DNA of 64,000 nt from Neoceratodus forsteri (lineage: Eukaryota; Chordata; Ceratodontiformes; Ceratodontidae), in contig CM028132.1 of the NCBI GenBank assembly GCA_016271365.2, forward strand, positions 1,190,449,001-1,190,513,000. Direction: 5' to 3'. Positions 11,726 to 24,199 of this stretch are shown here, in pieces. Position 1 is the stretch's first letter, and every line of letters starts with the position of its first letter. The position numbers and the translations under genes were made by a program. Below the pieces are notes generated by a model that worked only from the letters and a program-made list of their open reading frames with translations, did no database searches and was not told where the DNA came from.

Positions 11726-13183
11726 TGTAACCCCTACCCGGTATGCTGTTTTCATCTGACAGCAATATCAGGTGGGCTGGGTTTGGGGAGGAATATGCCA
11801 CTCGGCACATAGGCTCGTTTGGCTACTCTGCACAGGGGCACCCCAGTAACTCCGAACACAGGAAGCAATAACTAATGTCCAAAACCAGAAGTGGATTCTC
11901 AAGTGTGGCTTTTATTCACATACAAACAGAATAAACAAAGCATAGATGGACCCCCATGGGGCTACACTCCTGGTAATGCAGATTAAAGGAGACCAGAACA
12001 CATCCTCATCACTTTAGCCCTCAGGCTGTGAAACACACTGAGCACACAGCCCGAACTTTACACTGCTCTGGGTTTTCCCTGGCTCGGCTCCCTTGCTAGC
12101 CACTTGGACACTTTCCATATATCATGGAAACATTTGCTGGTGGCTTCCTATACCACCTAAGAACACCTCAGCTGCATAAGGGAATCTTCCTACTAAATTC
12201 CACGTCTGGGTACTTTCCTCAGGCACTGGCCAAGTCCCTGAGGGAAAGCAACAGGTGTCTCAGAGCAAATCCATAGAGGTGAATTTGGTTACTAATGATT
12301 GGGGGGGGGGTGTCTCCCACCTCTCACTCCCACAATTCATACCCGGCCATTTCTCTGGACTGTAACACCTCATCCTTTAACACTTTGCTGTGTAGATTCT
12401 TTGTTAAATGTATTTCACATTCAATCTACTGTCTTTTCTTCCCATTTGTGCTGGACTTGAACATATTTATGAGTGGCTTTGTCCATTACTCTAGACCCCT
12501 CCCCCCCAAAGTTAAGCAGTCCAATCCCCACATCTTCTAACTGTACTTGGCTGTCTTTTCCTGACCCCACAGTAATAGTCCCTTTAGTTTCCTTCTGTTT
12601 CAGGTGAAAAACACGTGGCCCTTTTGCAGAGCGAACTCACCCTTCGGTTGCAGATGCCCCACAGGCGTTTCCTCCTCAAGGAATCTCTTCTTGAGCTTCT
12701 GGTGCCTCAGCGCAACTCGAACAGGCAGCTTCTTTCCTTAGCTGGGACTGGGGGTGCCTGAAAACAGGCAGTTACCTCCCCCATCCCCTGAACCATTGAG
12801 AGCATTCTCCGCCACTTCAATAATCAGTTCCTGTGTTCCTCTTCAGGTGGAAACCAACACCTAACACAAAAGTAGCTCTGAAACAGAGCTTAAAGCTCTG
12901 AGGGCCTGCACTCAGCAGAGCACCTCTGCTGCCTCTACAGACTCTCACTCAGACTGACTTCAAAATCCTCAACGTTCTACTCTAACCTCCAACTGCAACA
13001 TTCCAGTGTGGCTTATGCAGCTGCGACAGTTCTAAAATGATGTCATCCCTCAGTCTCAGCTGAGACTGAGAAGAGAGTGAGATAGTGTGAAATCCATTTA
13101 ACTGGAGTTTCACAAGCTGCCTTCCCTGCCTACCACTAGGTCTTACTGGGATTCTAGTAACCCCAGGCAACAGGGGGGTTACA
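11726..13183 (-). mobile_element. Solo-LTR-like element, 1458 bp, TSD CACT
   Basis: Begins TGTAACCCCTA and ends GGGGGGTTACA. It is flanked by CACT at 11722-11725 and CACT at 13184-13187. Removing it restores the Tx1-like frame 'AKKC-ITKRWLEDE', which fixes both ends independently. TG...CA ends and a 4 bp duplication fit a retroviral-type solo LTR. On the minus strand GAATAAAAG (11911-11919) would be a polyadenylation signal about 190 bases from the end, so I favour minus orientation. No gag or pol is present. Matching ends of about nine bases also allow a TGT...ACA DNA transposon such as Ginger, which I think less likely. A poly(G) run lies at 12300. Confidence 0.78.
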
Positions 13184-13616
13184 CACTTTTTGGCCATAAG
13201 TATAAGAATCCCCAACAAATATCTAACAGCTGCATCTTTCAGACCAGTGGGAAAGAACAGAACAAGGAATAAGTGTTCTGTCAGGTGGAGCTGAGGGGTA
13301 AAGATTTCATGTAAGGCTGCCTCTATAGAGGCGAGGGATGAAGAAAACCCGGGATGTGCCCAGAAGACCTGATAATGCTCTGCCGGCACCTCACCACACT
13401 GCCTCCAGCAATGGCCGTTAGGTGCTGTACCTCTTCGGGCCTGCTGAATTGGGATTAAGAGATACTTTACTAAATATTTCCAGCTAAACTGTCTCCACAA
13501 CATTGATGAAGTGATTCTATGTGAATTCCTACATGCCACCTGCCACTGTTCTGGAGTAAGGGGCTAAGTAACTACCTTATGCTGTCTATCCAGGACTTGA
13601 ATGGGGAGAGCGCTTT

Positions 13617-13643
13617 AACGAGAGAGAGAGAGAGAGAGAGAGA
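13617..13643. repeat. (GA)n microsatellite
   Basis: About twelve GA units inside the Tx1-like LINE, probably grown after insertion. Confidence 0.95.
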
Positions 13644-15636
13644 TGAATATAGGCAGGAAATCATATGCATCATGGGGTCCCCCACCACTGCAGAGATGAT
13701 TAACTGCACTATTGGGTTATTGGTGTCTAATAAAGGTCCACATTGAATCCAGGTGGAGAGGTGAGCCCTAACTTGAAAATAATTAAACATATCCATCTGA
13801 GGAGGCAAGCTCTCGCAGGGCTTGAAAGGGCTTTACTGCATCGCCTTCCAGTAACTGATATGGACATTGAGCCCTCTTGATACTCAGATCCTGTAACCAG
13901 AATCCAGTCTGGCCTTTAGGAAGTGCTTATGGAAATGTAAGGGAGTAATCTGAGCATCTGCTCCCAAATACCTGCCTTCATCAGCCAGTCTCTCCAGATT
14001 CTAGGTGCCATGGATACAAAAGGAGAGTTACAATCAGTCAGCACACTCAGCTACTGGCAATCATAGATAGCAATTTCAAGGGAGATGGTTGACAAGGCTG
14101 CCCATTCTAGCTGAGCCCAGTGCTGCAGAGGAAGGTTTCTTACCCAGTAAAGCACAGGCTGTAGCTGTTCAGCCTCATAGTACAATAAGAGAGTGGGGAG
14201 GGCAAGTCCACCCTGATCTTTAGATCACAAAGGGGTGGCATATCCTATTCTCCGAGGCCTGTCCTGCCAGATGAACCTGTTAATCATTCTATGCCATCTA
14301 GTCCAATATAATCAATCTATTGGGATGGATAGGGACTGAAAAAATAGAGGAAGTTAGAAAGCACCATCATTGTAATGATAGCTGTTCGCCTCTCCAACGA
14401 GAGCAGTAAGATATTCCACCTATGGAGGTCCATCTGTAATGAGTATGTAAAGGGGTGAAATTGGCCTGAAATAGCTGGGTGGCTGAGCTGGTTAGATTAA
14501 CCCCAAGATAATGCATTTGGGAGTCATCCCACTGAAAGGGGAATTGTTGTTTCAACTCTGCTGAAGGCAGAAAGTTGACTGCTAAGGCCTCCGTTTTAGT
14601 TTCATTCAGTTTATATCCTGAAAGTGTGCTGAATTTATGTAAGAGGGTTCAAAGAGCAGGGAGATCAGTGTCAGGGGCATCAGGAAAAAGCAACACATCT
14701 TCCATGTAAAGGGTGATGCAATGTTCAGTTCAGTCCCATCCTGTCCCATATGTCCTTGGACGGTAGGATGCTGACAGATAGCTTGGGATAAAGGCTCAAT
14801 GTACAGAGCAAATAAAAGGGGGACATGGGGCACCCCGATGGGTTTCACGAAAGAGAGCAAATTTTAAGAAAAGATGGCTGTTAGCTCAGACTTGTGCTTG
14901 AGGAGATCAGTATATACTAGAAATCAGATCCAAAAAAGGGGAGAGGGAAGGGGAACCGCTGCAGTGTGGCACAGAGAAATGTCCAAGGCACCCAGTTGAA
15001 TACTTTCTTCCCATCAAGACTGAGGGCCAGAAGTGAATCTCCAGTATTGGTCACCTGATGAAGGATAGAAAGTGACCTACAAATACTATGTATGGTCTGT
15101 CTAGATCAGACAAACCCTGTCTGGTCTGGGTGAATCAGTCAGGGAAGCACAGCACCAGGCGGTGCAGCATATTTGACATGAAAAGCATGTAGTTCAACAC
15201 CCAAATCGGTCTGTATGAATCACACCTATCGGAGGGGTTCCCTCTTTGGAATACCTGAAACCACTGCATATTCCACAATGGCGGGGAAGTCTGGTCTTTC
15301 AGTAAAGCATAGACCACCCACTGAAAAGGGAAATTTCCAGACAAACACTGCTGGATAACCATCCAGTCCCTTATATTCTCTGTCTTTAGTCTACTGAGGG
15401 CAAACTGAATTTCTTGAGTAGAGATGGGGGTCATTAACATGGCTTCTTGTTTCTCCGACAGCCCAGGGAGGTGCAGGTCTTTTAAAAAGCGTCCCACCTC
15501 AACGTGGGCTGGGTCAGGTAGTAAGACAGGAAATGTAATATACATTTGTGTATCATGCAGTTTTGTCTGGGATGATTTCAGTGCAACTCTTTATGAATCA
15601 CTGATAAAAGACTGATACTTCTAAATAATACATTTC

Positions 15637-18300
15637 ATTAATTTTTTTATTTAAGTTTCGAGTTACACCTTTGAGCCAACAGATACTTTTACAAAGGTTC
15701 CACATTACAGAGAACAGTAACATGCGATAACAGGACAGGTAAATAATTAAACATAGTTATTAACCAAAAAAGCAAACACAGGCAAATTGTTTAGAAAAAT
15801 TAATATTGCAAGAGATAACAGAAAAACAAGAGCTGCCAGAGAGGCTTTGTCAGTTTTAGGCCTGGTGAGGGGCCAAAAGAATGGTGGAGAAGTCAGAAAC
15901 GGGAGAGGCTGCAGGGTATCGGGGGTTGTGAGGGAGAGGGGAGGCGACAAATTAGGGCTGGGGGCCTCGGGGAGCAGGGTTTTTAGAAGGAGCAGTCACA
16001 GGTAGCACCAGCCACCAAGTGCTTAAGTTTGTGCTTAAAAGTGGCTTAGATTCGAGGTGTTAGCGATGTCCAGTGGAAGCGAAGCAAATGCAGTTAGGGG
16101 CCCTAGCTTTGAAAGAGCATCACCCCTTGTGAGGTCCAACAGTGGTGAACAGAGGAGGCTAGGCTTACAGAACTCCTAGTTGGGCGCATGGGGCAATGAG
16201 GGGACAGTAATGACTGAACATCAGGGGGCAGGAGGCCCAAGTATGCCTTCTTTGCAAGAATGCAGGTTTCATACTTTATTCTCCCAGATAGTTGAAGCCA
16301 GCTTGTCTGTTCATATAAATCACATGTGTATTTGAGTCGCAGAGCTGAGGTGAGGAGCCGACAGGCTTTGAGAGCTAGGGTAATGCGCCACAGAGCTGTG
16401 TCGGTAGCAGAACCATAGATTACAAGTCCATAGTCAATAAGTGAGGTAACCGAGCTCTGTATTGCAATCTTCAGTGCTTCAAAGCTCAGACAGTCGCTAT
16501 GTCTATATAGCAGTCCTATGCGGGAATCAAACGGTTTTAAGCGATATTATGAATTTGCATGGCGTATGATAATGTGAAGTCTAGGTCACGCCTAGGTATT
16601 TGAAGTTTCAACCTGTTCTAATGCGGCACCAACACTATTTTTGATTACCAGCTGTTGGTGTTTGTGCTTGCTGTGTGTGCCATGAAACAGCACAGATTTC
16701 CTTTGGAGTAGTTTAAGATGAGTTTGTGGGACATGAACCTAGGATTTAACTTCAGTGAAGCTACGCTGTAGTTGTAGCTGAAGGAGAGAAATGTCAGAGT
16801 GATCTTGTGAAATGATAGCATCATCCACATACAGGAGAATTCTGTCTTCACACAAGGCGGGAGTCCATTCAATAAGATACTAAATAATAAGGGCCCAGGA
16901 TAGATCCTTGGGGACACCGATCGGACAGGGCAGGGTGACGCAGATGGTGTCTCAGATTCTGACCTGCTGAGAGTGGTCACTAAAGTAGGTCTGAAACCAG
17001 CTAGTGGCTTCCAGGAGAAAGTCCTAGGGATGATAGTTGTCTAGTCAGAGAGTGGTTGACAGTGTCAAATGTCTTTGTCAGGTCAATAAAGGTGGCACCA
17101 ACTGAGAGGTTTCCAATCAAGTGCCTGATGGATGTAGGATGTGAACTCAGAGTGCTGTTGTGGTGCTGTGACCTTTGCAAACACCATGTTGATGGGGACC
17201 AGGAGATCATTCTTTTCAGATAGCCTTGGGGGGTGGGTAGAATGGAGCTTGGTCTATAGTTGCTTGGGAGAGTCGATCACCACTTTTGTGGATGGGGTGA
17301 CCATGGTGGATTTCCACTTTGTGGAATTGTGAAACATAAGGGAGAAGTTAAGAATTTTGGTGAGGGGTGTCAGGATTTCATTGATGGTGAGGGAAATAAG
17401 TTTTAAATCCAGTGAGTCTCCACTGTCCATGGTTTACCAAGCACCTTGAGAAGGTGTTTTTGGCTAGCCCTCTGAGATTGCCTTAAAGTAAAAAGGGTCT
17501 GAAAGTTCCATGTGGGCTGACACGGTGGATAGAGGCTGGAATTGAATAGAAAAGTTGAGTGGGGAGCACATGACTTAGATCAGAAAAGTGGTGCTAAAGG
17601 CATCAGCAGTGGTGCCTTTATCAGCAGTGATAGTGCCGTTAATGTTGAGCATTGTGGGAGTATTTTTGGAGTGTTTTTCAGTAACCTCAAGAGGTTATCC
17701 AGAGCTTCCTCCCATCTTTCCAGGTGCAAGCAAGGACATTCCTGCAGTAGTTGGTTTTGCTTTCTGAATTGCTCTAGTGCAGGCATTCCGTGCTGCTTTG
17801 TAGGCCTGGATGACCGTTGGGGTGTTAGAAGCCTTTGAGCGATACCAGAGCAGGTCATGGGATTTCATCTGTTCGAGAAGGTTATGGGTCAACCAGGGGT
17901 TAATTGTACCCCTGATCATACACTTTCTGAGCAGGGCATGAACATCACAGACTGAGTTGAAGGATGTAATAAAGTATTCAAGAGCGGTGTCTGTCTTGCA
18001 TGGTGTTGATTGGAGACCAGTCCAGAGTTCGCAGGTGTTCTTTGCTGTGTGCTGGGGCTGTACAGTTCACAGTGCTCCACTGTTTTATCATACCCTTATG
18101 TGTGCGGACATTGTCATTCAGACATTCAGGGAATCTTGCCTTTTATGCTCTCTTGTCTGAGAATGGTGTTTATTCTGCAGCAAGGCAAAATGAAGTTCGT
18201 AGTCAGCATTCCTTCAGCTATTCAGCTCTCACTGGTATTTTTCAAGTCCCTGAAAGTTTCTAGGGATGGCTGCGTTTAAGTGCCTGCAGTTATGAATATA
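15637..18300 (-). mobile_element. L2-like LINE, minus strand
   Basis: 5'-truncated, read from about 18300 down. The C-terminal end of the endonuclease gives 'DTALEYFITSFNSVC', followed by the linker 'RGTINPWLTHNLLEQMKSHD' and 'KASNTPTVIQAYKAARNACT'. Reverse-transcriptase parts follow: 'VGATFIDLTKTFDTVNHSL' (17110-17050) and 'GPLLFSILLNGLPP'. The active site reads YVDD in LLYVDDAII near 16820. The 3' end is T-rich on the plus strand at 15637-15660 (TTTTTATTTAAG) followed by the 'ACACCTTTGAGCCAACAG' segment that also occurs at 47.1 and 54.6 kb, marking a common L2-like 3' end. Frameshifts throughout. Confidence 0.82.
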
Positions 18301-18489
18301 TGGTATCACTGTTTTTATTAGAGGCTGGTTTTACTTGGCAAAATCACATTTTTTTTTGTTTTTAGTACTGAGGTTATGATTAGCTTATTAGTTTATTTTA
18401 ATTTTAATGTGTTTATACAGAGGATATAAAATTGCGTTCATTAAAACATAGTTGGGGGAAAAAGATTACTGAATCTATCACTCAATCAG

Positions 18490-18720
18490 GGGAGCTGGCC
18501 TTCTACTCCCACACCAGGCCTGGACTAATACCATAAACACTGGCACCTGAGCGCAGTACTGTGGGGATGCTGTACTGTCTGGGTGTCCCATATTTCGAAT
18601 GATACATAAAACTGAGCTCCTTCCTCTTTTTTTTTTTTTTTTTTCATGGTTGTTAAGGTGGGCATTAAAGATCCCATAGCATTTTTTGGAAAGAGTAGTA
18701 TTTTTATTAAAAAAATTCCA
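18490..18720 (+). mobile_element. Deu-domain SINE fragment
   Basis: Contains GAATGATACATAAAACTGAG and, after a T-rich interruption, GGTGGGCATTAAAGATCCCATAGCATTTTTTGGAAAGAGTAG (broken here to respect length: the key part is ATTAAAGATCCCATAGCA). This is the conserved body shared with copies at 37.4, 57.5 and 59.5 kb and resembles the Deu domain of AmnSINE/LF-SINE-type elements. Head and tail are missing or decayed. Confidence 0.8.
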
Positions 18721-19036
18721 AAAAACCAAAATGCAACACTCAAGCAAATTCATATGCATAAAATATCCAAAACAAGGCATTAACAGGAAAAAACATCAAC
18801 ACTCAAAGTGTTGCAAAAGTCACATTATAAAAGAAAAGAGACTTGTGATTAGAGAGACAAGGGTTATAGCACATAAAGCAAAATGCTCTGATATAAATGT
18901 AACAAGGATTAGCCCCCAAAACGAAGAGTACATGATATACTGAACCCAAGGTAGTCCGGTTTTATAATTGACAGAAATTGCGCTATAATAAAAATAAATT
19001 GGGTCTGTTTAAAGTCCTGAATTCATATTCACATAT
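18721..19036. other. Unassigned A-rich DNA
   Basis: No recognised feature. A plus-strand frame at 18686-18943 has no known motif. Confidence 0.4.
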
Positions 19037-19037
19037 T

Positions 19038-19790
19038 TTAAACAGTGAATTTGTGATCATACGCAGGACCTTGGTGTAACCATGCTGTTCTTGTTGCAGC
19101 ATCAATCCAACTTGAAACATCTCCACTGTCTTTGCCCTCACAGGTGTCCCTCCCACCTCCCTTACCTCTGCTTATTATGCCCATGCGCCTATCCCACACA
19201 TACTTGAAACTCCCTACTGTCTTCGCCTCCACCATTTCTTTTGGCTGGCTGTTCGAGGGGTCCATCACCCTTTCTGAGAAGAAGTTTTTCCTCACATCCC
19301 TCTTGAACTTCCCCCTCAAGTTTCACAGTATGTCCTTGTGTTCTGGTGTTCCTCTTTCTCTGAAAGAGACTCTCCTGCTATTACCTTATTCACCCCTGTG
19401 GGTGCCTGAGTCTCAGACATGCCTCTTCTAGCTCACTTCTCTCCAGGGGAGTACATGTTGAGCTCCTGCAGCTCTCCTTGTATAGTTTCCTCGTAACCCC
19501 AATACCATTTTATTTGCTCTTTCTGACCACTTCCACCCTGTCAATGTCCTTGTGGAGATGCAGCCTCAGAACTGGACACAGTATTCCAGGTGGGGTGCTC
19601 ACTAGGGAGCGATACAGTGGCACATCGATACAGTGGGAGCATTTCTTCCAGTTTACTTTTGCAGGGTTGACAGCACAAAACTGAATCTCCAATATGAAAA
19701 TCTCTTTTCCCAAGGTGGGTATATCTACTGTATCTGTGGATTGATTTTTCTCCGGGTCAGTTCCCATGTGAATCCCTTTACTCTTCTGGA
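19038..19790 (-). mobile_element. CR1 LINE 3' fragment, minus strand
   Basis: Minus-strand frames give 'LYRSLVSTPPGILCPVLRLH', 'HKDIDRVEVVRK', then after frameshifts 'KRDVRKNFFSERVMD' and 'EAKTVGSFKYVWDRRMG', the sequence of landmarks in the CR1 thumb and C-terminal region. It lies tail to the left, back to back with the plus-strand CR1 beginning near 19800. Sequence differs from the TTTCTATG-tailed copies, so it is another subfamily. Confidence 0.82.
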
Positions 19791-19799
19791 AGAAAGGAG

Positions 19800-22747
19800 C
19801 AGGAAATTCTAACCCCCCAACAAAACAGGGTAGTTATCGAGGTAAACCCAAACCCAGAGAAGTCAGTAAGGAGCAGGACTGGGGTAAATGGAGAAAAAGG
19901 CAAAGGCAGTAAAGACAAGGAGGGGGCTAAAAGGGGTAAGGCCATCAAAAAATGGAGGGTGATGAGTACCAATGCCCATAGTCTAGGTAGAAAGCTCTGT
20001 GAACTAGTAGACTTGATGGAAGAGGGATGCCTGGATATCGTGGCAGTCACAGAAACATGGTACACAGAGAACCATGACTGTGATGTCAGCAAACCAGTGT
20101 ACACAATCTATGTGAGTAATAGTGAGGGTAAAAAGGAGGAGGAGTATCTCTCTATGTAAGGGAAGGGATCAAAGCAACAGAACTAACGGGTAAACAGGGA
20201 AGAGAGGAGGCACTGTGGGTCACCCTGGAGACAGGAAATGGCACCACAGTCTGCATGATGGTTGTTTACAGACCCCCATTTCAGGGGGGAGGAACTAGAC
20301 AAGCAAATGATAGAAAGCATCCTCAGAATGGCACAAAAAGGGGAGATATTGTTGATGGGGGACCTGAATATGCCAGATGTTAACTGGAGCACCTTTGCTG
20401 CAGCCACATCCAAGAGTAGGGTCATTCTCGATGCCTTACAGGGGGCATGCCTCAGACAGCAAGTGTTGGAACCCACTCAGGAGGGAGTGATCTTGGACCC
20501 GATACTCTCAAACGGGGATGGAGAGAGAGGATCTCAGATTTAGAAGTGGGTAGCCATCTGGGAACAAGTGATCACCAAACAGTGTAGTTCATGATAAATA
20601 TAGCCATAGAGTCAAGCCATACAAAAGGGGTGGTATTGGACTTTAGGAAAGCTGACTTGCAAAATGGGAGAGTACCCTCAGAAAAGTATTAGCAAACAGA
20701 CAAGAAGGGAGGGTGGAGGAACAATGTGGAAAATCAAAACTGCAATCACAGAGGCAACAAGCCTTTGTGTGAAGCAAATAAAACTAAATAAAGGAAAAAT
20801 CACTATGGTTCTCAAAGGAGTTGGAGGATGTTTAGGAGAAAAAGATAGCATTCAGGAAATATAAGGAAACACAGAAGGAGCAGGACAGAGACCTGTACCA
20901 TTTAAAGCAGAAGGAAGCGAGGAAGGCAGTAAGAATAGCAAAGGCCCAAACCAAGGGAAAGACAGCCAACTCAGTTAAGAAGGGGGATAAACCTTTATAG
21001 GTACATTAAGGAGGAAAGGAAGACCAAGGAGGGATAGTGAAGTTTAATTGGGGGGGCAGAGGTGACCGTGAAAAGCAATGATGCTGAATGAATACTTCTG
21101 CTCAGTATTCACAAAAGATGAGGGGAGGTACATAAAATAAACAATAGAAGCACTCTGGATAAGGGGGTTGATACCAGTCCATTCAGAGAAGAAAGCTTCC
21201 TGAAAGAACTCCTAAAACTGAAAGTGGACAGAGCAATGGGGCCTGATGGGATTCACCCCAGAATTCTAAAAGAACTAAGGGGAGAACTAGTGACACCACT
21301 GACTACCTTTTTTAACAAATCATGGGAAGATGGTGTGGTACCTGAGGACTGGAAGAGGGCGGATGTGATTCCACTTCACAAAAGTGGGAGCAAGTCAGAG
21401 GCAGGAAACTACAGACCTGTTAGTTTGACTCAGTGGTAGGAAGATGATGGAATCACTTCTGAAAGAAAGAATTGAGTACCTAGAGGTCAGCGGGCACAGG
21501 ACACATGGCAACATGGATTTTCACAGGAAGGTCATGTCAGATGAATTTAATAGATTTCTTTGACTGGGTGACCTAGGTAGTAGACCGGAAGGGGCTGTGA
21601 TGTGGGCTACCTAGACTTTAGCAAGGCATTTGACACACAGAAGATTACTAAACATGTTAGACATCCTGGGAGTGGGTCCCAGGGTGGTAACCTGGATAAA
21701 ACATTGGCTGGACAACAGGATACAGAGGGTAATAATAAATTGAGTCCACTCAGAAGAAAGGGGGGTTACTAGTTGAGTACCACAGGGTTCAGTACCGGGA
21801 CCAGTCCTCTTTAATGTCTTTATAGGTGATATTGTGGAGGGATTGGAAGAAAAAGTATGTCTCTTTGCAGATGACACAAAGATCTGCAACAGGGTTGATA
21901 CACAAAGGGGGTGGAAAGGATGAGAAGGGACTTGGCAAGGCTGGAGGAATGGTCAAGAGTCTGACAGCTTAGATTCAGTGCAAAGTAATGCACCTTGGAA
22001 ACAAAAACCCAGGGGCAGAATACACAATTGGGGGGGTACTAACAGTAAAAATGGAAAGGGACCTGGGGGTAGTTATATTGGAGGACCTAAAGGTAGGCAA
22101 ACAATGTGAGAAGGCATTATGAGGGTTGGGGGATACTGGGATGCTTAGGGAGAGGCATCACCAGTAGAAAAACAGGAAGTTGTTGTCCCTATGTAGAGAC
22201 AGTTGGTGAGACCCCATCTGGAGTATTGCTTGCAGTTCTGGAGACCCCATCTCGGGAATGACAGACAGGATGGAGGCAGTCAAGAGGAGAGCAACTAAAA
22301 TGGTGCAGTGTCTGCACCAGAAGCCATACGAAGACAGAATGAAGGAGCTTAATGTGTATACTCTCGAGGAAAGGAGTGAGATGGGGACATGATAGAAACT
22401 TTCAAGTACCTCAAGGAAATCGACAAAGTCCAAGAGAGTAGCATCTTTCAGAGAAAGAAGTGCAAGAGCAAGGGGGTATAATTTGAAGATTGAAGGGGGG
22501 ACAGCTCAGGGGCAATGTGAGGAAGCATTTCTTCACAGTGAGGGTGGTGAACACATGGACCAGCGTGCCCAGAGGGGTGTGGGTCAAAACATGGGGAATT
22601 CAAGAATGCATGGGACAGACTAGAGGGGGGTAAGAAGAAGTAGGCTGTTGGTTAACTAGGATCTGCAGCTTATCCAATAGGTAGGGAAATGGGCAAACTA
22701 GGTGGGCCAAGCGGTCCTTATCTGCCATCAAAGTCTGTGTTTCTATG
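19800..22747 (+). mobile_element. CR1 LINE, most of ORF2 plus 3' UTR
   Basis: Long CR1 copy. Endonuclease domain: 'MSTNAHSLGRKLCELVDLME' at 19959, 'LDIVAVTETWYTENHDCDV', 'VVYRPPFQGGELD', 'GDLNMPDVNWSTFAA'. The linker follows ('RKYKETQKEQDRDLYHLKQK'-like frames near 20860). Reverse transcriptase: 'AMGPDGIHPRILKELRGELV' at about 21235, 'VPEDWKRADVIPLHKSGSKS', 'NYRPVSLT', and an intact catalytic LFADDTKIC encoded at about 21860. The C-terminal part follows with the conserved UTR and TTTCTATG end at 22747. Frameshifts and stops break the ORF into at least eight pieces, so it is inactive. It begins just inside ORF1's end: upstream esterase sequence, seen in the 49.6-52.9 kb copy, is missing. Confidence 0.92.
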
Positions 22748-23018
22748 GATGTTTACTTTTCTCCAGAGACACCAGAGTACTGTTTAATGGTATCTAGGAC
22801 TTAGTTGCCCTCACTAGCAGTATCCAGGAACAAATACACATTGTTTGCATTTAAGATTTTAACAGACATACATGGAGTGATTTGTAGGCCCGACACACTG
22901 GGGTTCATATCTGTCTTACAGAGTACAGGATCTAATGTGAATACATAGAAGAGAGGGCTAAAGGGACTCCCTGTTTGACTCCAAATGAAGTTTTTACAGT
23001 GTCTCACCCAACCATTAA

Positions 23019-24199
23019 AGGGAAATAGTCAGTACAAAGGGCCTCCACACCCAAGTATGGGGCTTGTCCCAACATGCACTTTGTGTGCAAAGACATTTTG
23101 GTTGACTTATAGTATCAGGCTAATTTTGCTTAGCTCAAGGCTGACATCTTCTGTTACTGCACATCCCCAAATCCCTTGTAGCTGACATCAGAGCAGAAAG
23201 CAGCAGTGGGAGATTCAGTAGTCTGCAGTGCCTGTTAGAGTTTTCATAATTTCTGATCAGATATTTTCCGAGTTTGCTTTCCCCAGAAGTTGTCTCCTCT
23301 GTGACTGTACTTATGCCTCTCAACCTTCTGTCACTGAAATGAGGAACACCAACACTAGAAATGAGGGACAGCAACGGTCATTGACCTTCATAATGAGGGA
23401 CACACCCTCAAACATGGAGATGCAAGCTCAGAACACTGTGGAAACCATTGTGTTTACTTGTAAAACGTTTATTTTGATTTTGCATCTTCAAATTAATGAA
23501 TTTCTGCTTTAAAGTCTGAATTTAAGTGGCTGACCCAGTGGAGCTAGAGTTGAGGCACTGGACACTACACCTCACTATGCCAGCGACCCAGGTTCCAGGG
23601 ACAAGCCTGAGACATTGATGTTCGTGGGGAGCTGGATTGGGCTGCCAGTGCAGTAGTTCTCTTCTGGGGAGGGATATGGGGTTTTCCGGCTCCTGGCTGC
23701 CACCCGATGAAGGAATGACTGGTAACACCAAGCCACAGGGAGCCCAGGCAGCAGCTAGGGTGGGGTGGAAAGGGCCATAACTGGCATCACGGAGCTCATG
23801 TGTGCCTCCATGTGCATGCGTTGCCATATGCTGGGGTCCTGGGGCTATGAAAGAAAATGGGGAAAAAAGTCTGAATTAAAAAAGTCTGAATTTAAAGCAC
23901 TTTGTGTAGGCAACACCTTTTCCATGAGCAACGGATGGGGGCAGAGAAATTTTGAGGAGCATAGTGAGGGACGTCCCATGTAATCAGGGTCAGTTGAGAG
24001 GTATGACTGTACTTAGCGTAGGGAGGACAGCAGACCAGCAAAGATCAAAACATGCCTTATATAAGCTCTGTAGTACAGTAGGTCTGATAAAATCTGCTAT
24101 ACTACAGTAAGTCAATCAAAATGTTTTTTCTCTGTCAAAGTGCACATTAGGACTAACCCCATACTTGACTGTGGGGGCCTTTTGTGCTGAGTGTTCTCC
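23019..24199. mobile_element. TTAA-flanked TIR element, Kolobok/T2-like
   Basis: 1181 bases bounded by TTAA at 23015-23018 and 24200-24203. About 95 bases at each end are inverted copies: left AGGGAAATAGTCAGTACAAA and right (reverse complement) GGAGAACACTCAGCACAAAA, both continuing through AAGTATGGGG and TGCACTTTG. Excising it leaves one TTAA and restores the host LINE frame. A TTAA duplication with a TTAAAGGGA end fits the T2 MITEs of Xenopus (Kolobok superfamily). piggyBac also uses TTAA but normally has CCC ends, not seen here. The interior has no transposase; a SINE is inserted at 23526-23880. Confidence 0.75.
23526..23880 (+). mobile_element. tRNA-headed SINE with 15 bp target duplication
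   Basis: The start resembles a tRNA promoter (GTGGCTGACCCAGTGG as A-box region; GCGACCCAGGTTCCAGG as B-box region) and the end is A-rich (GAAAGAAAATGGGGAAAAAA). AAAGTCTGAATTTAA flanks it at 23511-23525 and 23881-23895. The head resembles that of the repeat starting at 32690 (GGCTCTGTGGCGCTGAG... CTGGCAACCTGGGTTC), so they are probably one family. I cannot name it. A degenerate partial copy of the target (AAGTCTGAATTAAA) precedes the right duplication. Confidence 0.75.

Larger units (their letters stand above)
10785..15620 (-). mobile_element. Tx1/L1-like LINE, minus strand, with nested insertions
   Basis: Degenerate ORF2 of an L1-superfamily (Tx1-like) retrotransposon. Reading minus from 15545: 'TPISTQEIQFALSRLKTENI', 'DWMVIQQCL', then 'DRCDSYRPIWVLNYM' (the 'YRPISLLN' motif). 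At about 14800-14670 'LLFALYIEPLSQAI' precedes a degenerate active site reading YMED. Near 13430 lies the C-terminal Cys-rich region 'NGHCWRQCGEVPAEHYQVFW'. The frame continues 'ILMAKKC' at 13187, and across a solo LTR resumes as 'ITKRWLEDEIPTMAEWI' at 11720, the usual end of Tx1/L1 ORF2. A T-rich (A-rich on the minus strand) end lies near 10790. The endonuclease is missing; frameshifts are many. Two insertions sit in it (11064-11490 and 11726-13183). Confidence 0.85.

Noticed and set aside
11726..13183. Ginger-type DNA transposon (TGT...ACA ends, 4 bp duplication)
   Set aside because: Possible, but the short end match, polyadenylation-type signal and solo status fit an LTR better; no transposase or long TIR seen.
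23019..24199. piggyBac element
   Set aside because: TTAA duplication agrees, but the ends are AGGG/GGAG rather than CCC; the TTAAAGG pattern fits Kolobok/T2 better.
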